NCBI GenBank assembly: GCA_015061955.1 | Contig: SUVO01000014.1 | Location: 1-64,000, forward strand | DNA: 64,000 nucleotides | Direction of reading: 5' to 3' | Source: Verrucomicrobiaceae bacterium | Lineage (GTDB): Bacteria; Verrucomicrobiota; Verrucomicrobiia; Opitutales; Intestinicryptomonadaceae | Shown here: positions 43,108 through 51,226 of the stretch, piece after piece | Layout of the letters: every line of letters begins with the position of its first letter | Position numbering within the stretch: position 1 is the first letter of the stretch | The notes under the pieces: model-generated | The model's database searches: none | The model's input: only the letters and a program-made list of their open reading frames with translations | What the model was told of the DNA's origin: nothing | Made by a program: the position numbers and the translations under genes

Positions 43108-43211
43108 TTATCTATACCAGCCTCTAAAAAAATACTATTGCTTTTTAATAGCCAATTTTATTTCATTTGTATCAAAGTACGACAAGCATCAAAACAAGGT
43201 TAGGCACGCGT

Positions 43212-45254
43212 ATGAAAAAATTACTAACAATTATCGTAACAATTTTATCGTTAACACAATTTTTAAATGGTTCTATAACCCGAACACTTTACAAATATGA
43301 TTTTTCTGCTGTCGTAGCCGAAGACTTCAACAAATCTTCCGATTTATCAAAAGGTTTTGTTTTTGAATTTTCGTTAAAAGAAAAACCCATCAAGCATACC
43401 GTTTTAATCGATATGCCAAACTCGTTTAAATTATCGGTAGAAAACGCATTATCTACGTACTATTCAGCACCTGATAACAATCTTGCGATGGTTGCTCAAA
43501 TCCATTTAGAACAACTAGATAAACAGTTTGTTCAAGCAGGAAATAAACGCGAAAAAATGCGCATAGAGCTTCCGGTTAACGCTATAAAGGGTAATATCAA
43601 AGACGCGCGCATTGCCCTTGTTTACGACGGTGTAAAATTTTATTTCACCCTAAATGGTAAGGAATTCGACAAAAATTATCCTTTTGGAAGCTTGAAAAGA
43701 CCTACAAATGTAAATTTTACAAACTACAAACAAATGCTAAGCAATTTTAAATTTTCAACCGAAACTTCTAAAATTACACGTCAAAAAATTTCAGAAAAAT
43801 CAGACGCTGAAATTCAATATTACACTCCTGCCGGCTTTAACTGTTTTGCTGGTGATGTCGCTCTATTTTATCACAACAAAACCTTCTACCTTTTGTATTT
43901 GGCCGACCGCAACCATCACGCAATGCGTTGGGGTGGAGGAGCACACGAATTTAATCTTTTGACAAGTAAAGACCTAATCAACTGGCAAGACCACGGCTCC
44001 GTTATTGAAGTCGATGAACCTTGGAAAAGCGTTGGAACAGGAACAATGTTTTTCCACAAAGGCAAATATTACATATCGTTTGGTTTTCATACTTCCCGTA
44101 TGATTGACTACAATCACACAGTTTCAAGCAAATATACAGAAATTTTCAAAGAACAATCACGCCCAATCGCACGTAAAGAATTTGCACCTTTGTATCCATC
44201 AGGAACAAATATCGCAGTCAGCAATGATGGTATCAATTTCAAATGGACCGAAAAATTTTACAATATTTCAGAAAACCCGTCAATTTTTCAAACATCAAAA
44301 GGCTTAAAAATGTTCTCTGGCTACGGTGGATGTGGAACTTGGGCAATAGCCGACATTGAAGGTAATTGGAAAAAGGAAAGTTCTAATTTTCCCGTTGCTG
44401 GTATGAAAACCCTCATGCGAAACACAACAGAATGCCCTTGCTATTTTGAACATAACAACTGGCGTTATTTTATAATGGGAACAAATGGCTTTTGGGGTGC
44501 AAAAGGAGATGATAAGTGGATAGATATGGCTTCAAAAGGTTTTGATATCTACGATGGGCTTTGCGTGCCAATGGTAACAAATTACAAGGATAACCGATTG
44601 ATAATAGGTGGTTGGTTCTGGCATGGCTGGGGTTCAGCAATTGTTTTACGCGAACTTTTTGCGTATCCTGATGGTGTGCTTGGAATGAAATGGGTAAAAG
44701 AACTTCAACCTCCAGAAAAAGTTGTTGTGCAGACATGCAAGCAAAACGATGGCTTTGCAGAAATGCTCATAGCCCCCGAGCAATCGTATTCTGCCAGAAT
44801 GACAATAACTCCTAACACCATTGGGAAGTTCAAATTGCGTTTCCAACAAACAAATGCCCCTAAACACGATGTTGATTTTACAATAGATTTTGGCAATGCA
44901 ACTGCTCAAATTCATGATTCATCAAAAAACATACTGCCCATGAGCAGAATTGTAAAAAATACAACAAAACGCGTTGGCTGGGCTCTAAACAACTGCCCTA
45001 ACGACGTGCACTTTTTTTCAAGAGACTTTTGCATAGAAAATCTGCGTAATATCGACAAACCTTTTGAACTTCGTTTTATTCTACGTAGAAGTAAGAAATT
45101 AAATTCAAATATTATCGATATTGAAATTGCACACTCACGCACAATGATTACAAATCGCATAGGTGCAAAATTCGATAGAATTAAAATCGAGTATCCAAAC
45201 GGCGATGTAAAAAACATCACCTTGTTTGAATACAAAAACGAAGAAAAATTCTAA
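43212..45254 (+). CDS. Secreted five-bladed propeller glycosidase-like protein (GH43/GH32-like)
   Basis: 680 residues. An upstream ATG at 43167 is in frame, but the ATG at 43212 begins a clean signal peptide (MKKLLTIIVTILSLTQFLNG), so that start is chosen. Residues about 25-190 look like a beta-sandwich. The propeller follows: FAGDVALFYHNKTFYLLYLADRNH, LLTSKDLINWQDHGSVIEVDEPWKSVGTGTMFFHKGKYYISFGF, and GTNIAVSNDGINFKWTEKF. 'L..S.DLinW..hg' and 'Gt..f..gkYyl' are typical of GH32/43/68 propellers. The acidic catalytic residues cannot be assigned safely. A C-terminal beta-rich domain (about 520-680) may bind carbohydrate. Confidence 0.75.
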   Translation: MKKLLTIIVTILSLTQFLNGSITRTLYKYDFSAVVAEDFNKSSDLSKGFVFEFSLKEKPIKHTVLIDMPNSFKLSVENALSTYYSAPDNNLAMVAQIHLEQLDKQFVQAGNKREKMRIELPVNAIKGNIKDARIALVYDGVKFYFTLNGKEFDKNYPFGSLKRPTNVNFTNYKQMLSNFKFSTETSKITRQKISEKSDAEIQYYTPAGFNCFAGDVALFYHNKTFYLLYLADRNHHAMRWGGGAHEFNLLTSKDLINWQDHGSVIEVDEPWKSVGTGTMFFHKGKYYISFGFHTSRMIDYNHTVSSKYTEIFKEQSRPIARKEFAPLYPSGTNIAVSNDGINFKWTEKFYNISENPSIFQTSKGLKMFSGYGGCGTWAIADIEGNWKKESSNFPVAGMKTLMRNTTECPCYFEHNNWRYFIMGTNGFWGAKGDDKWIDMASKGFDIYDGLCVPMVTNYKDNRLIIGGWFWHGWGSAIVLRELFAYPDGVLGMKWVKELQPPEKVVVQTCKQNDGFAEMLIAPEQSYSARMTITPNTIGKFKLRFQQTNAPKHDVDFTIDFGNATAQIHDSSKNILPMSRIVKNTTKRVGWALNNCPNDVHFFSRDFCIENLRNIDKPFELRFILRRSKKLNSNIIDIEIAHSRTMITNRIGAKFDRIKIEYPNGDVKNITLFEYKNEEKF

Positions 45255-45261
45255 TTTAAAA

Positions 45262-45474
45262 TTACTTCACTACAACGTAATTTACCTCGCCATTTAGTTT
45301 AAGCGTGATTTTCCCATTGCGCGCTTTAACTTTCATTGGCTTGACAAGATTTTCGGTAATCTTTACTACACGTCTTGAAGCAGTTTTTGTCATTTCGCTA
45401 TTCATCACGATTTCTCGGTCGGCAAGTTTTATCTTAACAAAATAACAATAAAAGAGGACTGCATTATTGTTCAA
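45262..45474 (-). pseudogene. Possible C-terminal fragment of a glycan-active protein
   Basis: A frame of 70 codons ending KARNGKITLKLNGEVNYVVVK. This kind of ending ('G.i.l.l.g.v.YvvV') is common at the tail of secreted glycosidases with a final beta-domain. The first part overlaps the terminator hairpin of the gene upstream (45454-45505) and has no ribosome site, so no intact gene can begin here. It may be the tail of a deleted gene, or chance. Confidence 0.3.
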
Positions 45475-45505
45475 TACTATCTATTGAAATTCTAATGCAA
45501 TCCTC
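45454..45505 (-). terminator. Long hairpin terminator of the DUF4091 gene
   Basis: Two-part stem: GAGGACTGCATTA with TAATGCAATCCTC (one C-A mismatch), and TTCAATA with TATTGAA inside. On the minus strand it is followed by TTTTATTGTTATTTT. Its length (52 nt) is more than a simple terminator needs and could be a relic of an inverted-repeat element. Confidence 0.6.
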
Positions 45506-45545
45506 AATAATCCGATATTTTTACAGATTTAGTTTATTGTTATTT

Positions 45546-48500
45546 TTACTTGCTTAAGCGTTCTATATTCTTGGCAATTTTATCTCGCAAGATTTGTATA
45601 ATATCTGGATTTGGCAAGAATTCTGCCGATTTGCGTCCACCAGCGTTCGGATAAACTGCGAGCGATTTTACTTCATCTAACAATTTTAAAGCATCAGCAT
45701 CATTATATTTCTTTGCTAGTTTTTCAAGAAGTATATAATACTCGTAATCTTCCTGACCATCTCGCATTGATTCGAGGCGAACAGACGAATACAACTCATT
45801 TTTACCTATATACTCGGCATCGTACAAGAAATATCCATCTCCGTTCGGATAGCGATTACGTCTGACATTTGTAGGGTCGGAATCACTAATACGATCTCTA
45901 TGCATACCCCACTTGAACGGATTTTGCGTATTCCAAAGAAGTCCCCAATATTCATATGCAACAAATCCACCAGCGTAGCAATATAGCGATATTATACGTT
46001 CTTGTGCGTTGAATGGTGTATCTATGCAATAGTTGCCATCGGTCGTAAAAATCTTCATTTTATTTTTTTGATTATTTAGTGCTTCTATTTCCTTTGGTGT
46101 ATTTGCCGCAGAAATATTTAATCCCCACGCATCGATACCATCTTTAAGCAAATCGGTATAACCCCATGTACTCGAATAGAGCTTTATTTCTGGAGCAACC
46201 TCACGAATTATTTTGCAATAACTATTAAGCATATCGGCAATCGGTTTACGCCAGTAATACGGTTCATCGGATATGAAATATATAAAGCGTTTTTGCCAAC
46301 CTTTTTCTACAATATGGTCGTAAATTGGCTTAATGCGTGCTTGTATTGTTTCAACAAATTTTGGTGAAATTTTTGTCAAATCTTTACCATGATACGGCCA
46401 TTCACCCTCTATTGCATTTATTTTTTCCCCTTTGTAGTTTACTATACTTTTTAGTGGGTGAGCAAAATTTAGCATTGGTATTGGCAATGGTAAGTACATC
46501 AATTTTATGTCTTGTTTATTGAAGGCTATTTCACAGAATTTATCGAAGTCTGTGAAATCGTATTTATAACCATCTTTGCTTTTTATTGAGCGTGGACGAA
46601 GTGGTGTATCTAAAGTGAGACGCTTCGACTTTAAATAATTTTGAAGATACATTCTGTCGTAAAAACGATCGGTCATTCCAGGCTCGAGCGATTCCTTACG
46701 CCAACGTCCGAAAACTCTGTATTGTTTCCAAAACGAGAACATTGCTGTAAGCGATGGACTTTCTGGAATTGCGAAATTACGGACTTCTATTTGGTATGGG
46801 AACTTTGCAACAACTTTGTCGTCTTTTTTGAATACTACAACACCTTCGTAAACGCCCGATTTTGTTTTCTCATCGGCCTTGAACGATAGATACACCGATT
46901 TTGTTTTATTCTTTTTTATTTTTATTGATGATGTCGGAATTATAGGGTCGGGATAAAATTCGAGCATAGATCCTAACGGAATACAACGTTCGTAAAACTT
47001 AAAATGCGTAAGCATATTATATCTACTTGGGCTATCAACTGCAACTAAGCCAACTTCGCCAATTTCTAAAACATCTAATGTTGCGTTGGCATCGTTTACG
47101 TGCTTAGGAGCTTGGGCTGAAATTTGCAACCGACCAAGATTTCTATTTGAGCGTATTGCAATTTGCAAATTTTCGTACTCGTTTTTTGCAAGCGATATTT
47201 TTGCATTTTGCGTTTTTTGTGGAGAAAAGAATGGGAAGACTTTTACAATTGTGTTTACTTGCCAAATGTTAGTGGTTTCTTCTTCTTTAATATCATCAGG
47301 TGTTGAGTATGAAAATTTTGTTGAGCTTACAGATTCACACAAAAAGGCATTATCAAATAAAAAGTCTTTTGGTTGGTCGGTAGAGATAATAAGCGAAGCA
47401 TAAGCGTTGCTGTACGGATTTGTAAGTGTAGCAGCTTGTATTTCCCAATCGCCATTACTTACGAGTGTTGCACCTGAACGGATAATATTTTTTAAAGACT
47501 TACCTTGCGATATTCGCAAAATGGGAGCTCGTATATGTGAATTTTCTGTATTGCTTTTACCTAAGATTACTGCAGTGTACGTTGCTTTAGGTTTTATTTT
47601 TACTATTTGTTCAATTCCTGGATAACTTTTGTTTTCTTTACTTAAATTCAAGCGCATTGCTTTTTTTCCAAAAGTTTCATCAGGTACAATAGACGTTGAT
47701 TTTTTACTTAAGTTACTTCGGAATTTCCAGTGAGCAAAATCTTCTTCAAAATCTCCATTTTTAAGAAGATTGTTCGATGGTTTGAAAATGCTTATCAGAT
47801 CTTTTAGATTTAAAGAGTTTCTGACTTCAGCAACTTGGTCGCTTGGAATATAGCTTACCTGACGCGCTCCTGTTGTTTTTACATTCTGATTTTGTCGGTT
47901 TGCTTTTAAGTAAATGTTGTATTGTATTTCGGATAGAGGCGAGATTTTATCGATATTTAATAATAGATTGTCGCCAAAAATACCAAATTTAACAGGTTTG
48001 CCATCTTTGAAAATTTTAAAATCAGAGGCAGGGAAATTACCTTGTGTAAATCTTTTAATCGGCATACTGCCAAGTATGTTTTCTTTTACATCTTGGGTTA
48101 GATTGAAATACGATACCGTTATGCGAACATCGTATTGGCTCGATGAAACTTCCCATTTTGTAGGTGCTTTTTGTACGTTTAACTTTAGTTCTTCAACCGG
48201 CATTACTTCGTACGAAAAATCTTTACTTGGTGTGATTTCAGTAATTTTAACATCGTCAAAATATGTGTCGGCAAAGGCAAAGCTTTTTGTTTTAATTCTT
48301 AAGCGATTGTACCCTTCTGGGACTGTGAATGTGGTTGAAAGTTTTGTCCAATCGCAGTTTTTAGATATTTCTTTTACTGGAATTTGAATTCGTTTCTTGG
48401 GATTTTCTAATTTTCCTCCGAGTTTGTAAAAGCGTTCTTCTGTATCGTAAATGAGCGATAGATAATAACCGATGTGGTTGTCTGCACTTGTGAGATTTTC

Positions 48501-49127
48501 AATTTTTACCCAACCTTCAAATTGATATTTTGCACCCTCGTTTACTTGTACAGCTCGTGCAAACGATGCCCAATTTCGCTTACCTTTTACATAAGCAGAT
48601 TGCTTCCCCGTTTTTGCAGATGCAGTAGAAAGGTTGCGTTCTTTGGGATTGCGAGGCATATCTCTTTCGTATCGAGATAATGTTTCAGAAGTTGATTGTT
48701 CAAAGTTTTCTTTAGTAGTGCCAAATAAATAGAAGTCGGGAAGTTCGTGCGCTTTAGGATTGTCGAAATACACGAAAATAGATTTTTGTTCGTTAGGATT
48801 GCAAGAGAATGGTACTGTTAGAATTGCATCTTTTGATACTTTTTTTCCATAAGGTGAAATCGCAAATAGAACTTCTCGGCTTTCTTTGTTGTTCTGAGCG
48901 ATAACTCTAATTGAGTTAGCTTTTTGCCCTACAATACCAAGTTTTTCGGCAGATAAGAATAGAACTCGTTCTTTGAGCGTTTTATTGGTGTTGTTTGTAA
49001 GTTTTATTTCAATGCGTTTTTTTGCTGGTTCACCGTTGTCTAAATATAGAGGATAGTGCCATTGCGTTTGGGCAAATAAAGCTCCACAGATTGTAAAAAT
49101 AAGTAGCGATATAATTTTTCTTCCCAT
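45546..49127 (-). CDS. Very large secreted DUF4091 (GH123-like) protein with carbohydrate-binding-like modules
   Basis: 1193 residues with a Sec signal peptide (MGRKIISLLIFTICGALFAQ). Two modules of carbohydrate-binding type are visible, near residues 160-300 (NWASFARAVQVNEGAKYQFEGW; YFDDVKI) and about 455-600 (NLLKNGDFEEDFAHWKFRS; FLFDNAF). The rest is a GH123-like barrel: YFISDEPYYWRKPIADMLNSY has the paired D-E, and GDGYFLYDAEYIGKNELYSSVRLESMRDGQEDYEYY is the DUF4091 ending. GH123 enzymes release N-acetyl-galactosamine from glycolipids with substrate-assisted catalysis; the DE pair fits that role. The exact substrate is not known. It is divergent from the PEP-CTERM gene. Confidence 0.85.
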   Translation of the reverse strand: MGRKIISLLIFTICGALFAQTQWHYPLYLDNGEPAKKRIEIKLTNNTNKTLKERVLFLSAEKLGIVGQKANSIRVIAQNNKESREVLFAISPYGKKVSKDAILTVPFSCNPNEQKSIFVYFDNPKAHELPDFYLFGTTKENFEQSTSETLSRYERDMPRNPKERNLSTASAKTGKQSAYVKGKRNWASFARAVQVNEGAKYQFEGWVKIENLTSADNHIGYYLSLIYDTEERFYKLGGKLENPKKRIQIPVKEISKNCDWTKLSTTFTVPEGYNRLRIKTKSFAFADTYFDDVKITEITPSKDFSYEVMPVEELKLNVQKAPTKWEVSSSQYDVRITVSYFNLTQDVKENILGSMPIKRFTQGNFPASDFKIFKDGKPVKFGIFGDNLLLNIDKISPLSEIQYNIYLKANRQNQNVKTTGARQVSYIPSDQVAEVRNSLNLKDLISIFKPSNNLLKNGDFEEDFAHWKFRSNLSKKSTSIVPDETFGKKAMRLNLSKENKSYPGIEQIVKIKPKATYTAVILGKSNTENSHIRAPILRISQGKSLKNIIRSGATLVSNGDWEIQAATLTNPYSNAYASLIISTDQPKDFLFDNAFLCESVSSTKFSYSTPDDIKEEETTNIWQVNTIVKVFPFFSPQKTQNAKISLAKNEYENLQIAIRSNRNLGRLQISAQAPKHVNDANATLDVLEIGEVGLVAVDSPSRYNMLTHFKFYERCIPLGSMLEFYPDPIIPTSSIKIKKNKTKSVYLSFKADEKTKSGVYEGVVVFKKDDKVVAKFPYQIEVRNFAIPESPSLTAMFSFWKQYRVFGRWRKESLEPGMTDRFYDRMYLQNYLKSKRLTLDTPLRPRSIKSKDGYKYDFTDFDKFCEIAFNKQDIKLMYLPLPIPMLNFAHPLKSIVNYKGEKINAIEGEWPYHGKDLTKISPKFVETIQARIKPIYDHIVEKGWQKRFIYFISDEPYYWRKPIADMLNSYCKIIREVAPEIKLYSSTWGYTDLLKDGIDAWGLNISAANTPKEIEALNNQKNKMKIFTTDGNYCIDTPFNAQERIISLYCYAGGFVAYEYWGLLWNTQNPFKWGMHRDRISDSDPTNVRRNRYPNGDGYFLYDAEYIGKNELYSSVRLESMRDGQEDYEYYILLEKLAKKYNDADALKLLDEVKSLAVYPNAGGRKSAEFLPNPDIIQILRDKIAKNIERLSK

Positions 49128-49197
49128 AATAACTTTCTAAATTTAAAATAAATAGAACATAATGCTAACAAAATTATAATTTATATAGCAACAGTTA

Positions 49198-49217
49198 TTT
49201 TTGTTTATAAACAAAAA
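49198..49217. promoter_or_regulatory. 20-bp perfect palindrome in a divergent promoter gap
   Basis: TTTTTGTTTATAAACAAAAA is fully symmetric. It lies between the DUF4091 gene (start 49127, minus) and the PEP-CTERM gene (start 49315, plus), about 70 and 100 bp from the two starts. A dimeric regulator could bind it and control both genes. AT-richness makes chance symmetry possible. Confidence 0.45.
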
Positions 49218-49256
49218 ATAAGGCTTATAATTTTAACAAAAAGAATAAAAATTGTA

Positions 49257-49286
49257 TTGACTATTAGATTTATAATAAGATACATT
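49257..49286 (+). promoter_or_regulatory. Weak sigma-70-like promoter of the PEP-CTERM gene
   Basis: TTGACT at 49257-49262 with TACATT at 49281-49286, spacing 18 bp. The -10 match is only four of six; a better TATAAT at 49271-49276 is too close to the -35. Confidence 0.35.
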
Positions 49287-49314
49287 ATCAATCAATTACA
49301 AAAAAAAATATACT

Positions 49315-50969
49315 ATGAAGAAAACAATTATAACAACATCGCTCTGCGTATTATTCGTAGGAGCTTCAATCGCAGCAGAAGATATAGTTTATAGAGGATA
49401 TAGTTTATAGAGGATATAGTTTATAGAGGATATACTTCTACTGATCCTATAAATGAACAGAATACATTCTCTTCGGTAGAAGTTGGAACAAAAGTTTATG
49501 TTACAGATGGTTCCAACATGAAATTTGAAGGTAGAGGAAGTTCTGGGGTAAGTGGAGTAGAAAAGGTAGATGTATTTGTTCAGAATAACAGTACATTGAA
49601 TATTTCTGGACACGATGCAAATCAGTGCTGGACCGCTAATTCGTATAGTATTGACAAAACATCGAAAGTAGTATTTTCCCAGACAAATGCTCAATCAAAA
49701 ATTACAGGTAATAGTACATTTTATGTAAAAGGATTGCTCACAAAGGAAAACTCCGGAGCAAAGGCATCTATTGCAATGAACGAGGGTGCCCACATTATTG
49801 TTGATGGAGGAACAATATCTTCGGCATCGTACGCTGTTGGTGGTGTTATTGATGTTGTAAATGGTGGAAAATTTATTGCAAGCGATACAACAAGAGTAAC
49901 AGATTTAGGTGGTGATTTTACTGGTGTGAATTACTACGGAACTCGAACAGAAGTTAATGTAAAAAATTCTACGTTCGATATTGCTGGAACTGTGAATGTT
50001 GGATTGCGTGCAAATGCTACCACAAATAAAGATGCTATTTTAACACTCGATGGTGCAACTGCTAAAGTTGGCAAAGATTTAAATATCGGGTGGAATACAG
50101 CTTCATATTCCGACGATAATCCAAATAGTGGCAAGGGTTTTGTGTATGTAAAAGGAAATACAAAACTTGAAGTTGCCGGTAATATAAATGTTAGCTATCA
50201 AGCAACAGCTGGTACAAGAAATACAAGTACAGGCGTATTGAATATTGATAGCAATGCATCTGTAAAAGCTACAAATATAAATATTGGTTCACAAGGTTCA
50301 ATGTATATTACTTTGAATGGGAACGAAGAGCAAATCAATACATCAATCAACAATGCAGGTACATTATCTGTAGCAGCAAATGCTAGTCTAAGTGCAGGTG
50401 ATTATAGTATTGCACTTAATGGCTTGACCAATTCAGCAGACGCAACAGTTAAAGCATATGGTGGCACTATTAATGGTAATATTTTTACCGCATTTGGTTT
50501 TCAAAATATAACATTAGATTCTGCAGAATCTGTTAGTGTAGTTGATAATGGTAGAGTTGCTGTAGATGGCGGTACAGTTACAATGGCATTTAATACAGAT
50601 AGTGCATTAGTAAATGGCGTTTCTGATGTAACAAGTTCTTTATCACAAGCAGTGGGCTCAGATTTTGCAAAAATGAGTGCTTATGAATTCGATGTTGTAA
50701 TCGATTCGGGTGATACAGTTGTATTAAGCTTCTATGTTGGCGATTCAACATTAACAACAGATAACTTTTCAATCTTCCATAAAGCAGATGGCGGACAATG
50801 GGGAAAAGCTAATGATATTTCAAACGTAAGCTACGATGGTGAATATCTATCGTTTGTAGTTTCGAGCTTCTCGTCATACGGATATGCAGCAGTTCCAGAG
50901 CCAAGTACATACGCAGTAATTTTGGGAGCATTGGCACTTGGTTTTGTAGTATATCGTAGAAGAAGGTAA
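49315..50969 (+). pseudogene. PEP-CTERM surface protein put out of frame by a 16-bp tandem repeat
   Basis: The ATG at 49315 begins a signal peptide (MKKTIITTSLCVLFVGASIA) and stops after 31 codons at a TAG at 49408-49410, inside the second of three copies of a 16-bp repeat. The rest of the protein continues in another frame: Gly/Asn/Ser/Thr-rich beta-repeat sequence (GGVIDVVNGGKFIASDT, DLNIGWNTASY), ending VPEPSTYAVILGALALGFVV plus YRRRR, a complete PEP-CTERM sorting tail. Removing two repeat copies joins the frames without a stop, giving a 540-residue secreted protein with junction AEDIVYRGYTSTDPIN. It is thus silent in this sequence but otherwise intact. An internal start at 49518 would lack the signal peptide. 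Confidence 0.85.
49381..49434 (+). repeat. 16-bp tandem repeat, three copies plus six bases
   Basis: The unit GATATAGTTTATAGAG occurs at 49381-49396, 49397-49412 and 49413-49428, followed by GATATA. All copies are identical, pointing to recent expansion. Because 16 is not a multiple of three, copy number changes the frame. A second copy always brings in a TAG, so only the one-copy state is open. Confidence 0.97.
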
Positions 50970-50994
50970 AAATATAATTTAAAAGCAAAACATA

Positions 50995-51021
50995 AAAGCC
51001 ATCTGAATCACAGATGGCTTT
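50995..51021 (+). terminator. Intrinsic terminator of the PEP-CTERM gene
   Basis: AAAGCCATCTG (50995-51005), loop AATCA, CAGATGGCTTT (51011-51021). Confidence 0.8.
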
Positions 51022-51036
51022 ATCACTGCAAAACAA

Positions 51037-51117
51037 GTTATTCCGGAACCATCAACATACGCTATGATTTTTGGTTCAGTTGCGTTAGCAGTTGCCCTTT
51101 TACGCCGTCGTAAATAG
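51037..51117 (+). pseudogene. Orphan PEP-CTERM sorting tail
   Basis: The frame reads VIPEPSTYAMIFGSVALAVA then LLRRRK and stop: proline-glutamate-proline box, hydrophobic helix and basic end, the complete sorting signal of a PEP-CTERM protein with no protein in front. The open frame reaches back only to 51007, running through the terminator of the previous gene. It is similar to, but not a copy of, the tail at the end of the neighbouring gene, so a second paralogue probably lost its body by deletion. Confidence 0.8.
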
Positions 51118-51226
51118 AAGTCAATTAAGCTAGATTTAAAAATCAGCAAAATTTTGTTTTTTTGTTGATTTTTTTTTTGACAAAATTAACTTACTTTAAA
51201 AATATGTAGCAGAAGGAAAATTGGTT

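Noticed and set aside
45454-45505. Insertion-sequence end
   Set aside because: It is a single hairpin with a T-rich run on the minus strand directly after a large gene; no transposase or partner repeat was seen, so a terminator is simpler.
49315-49410. Programmed frameshift rescuing the PEP-CTERM protein
   Set aside because: There is no slippery heptamer at the junction, and a single repeat deletion explains the frame perfectly.
49381-49434. Tandem repeat as a CRISPR array
   Set aside because: The units are contiguous with no spacers and lie in a coding region; no cas genes are present.
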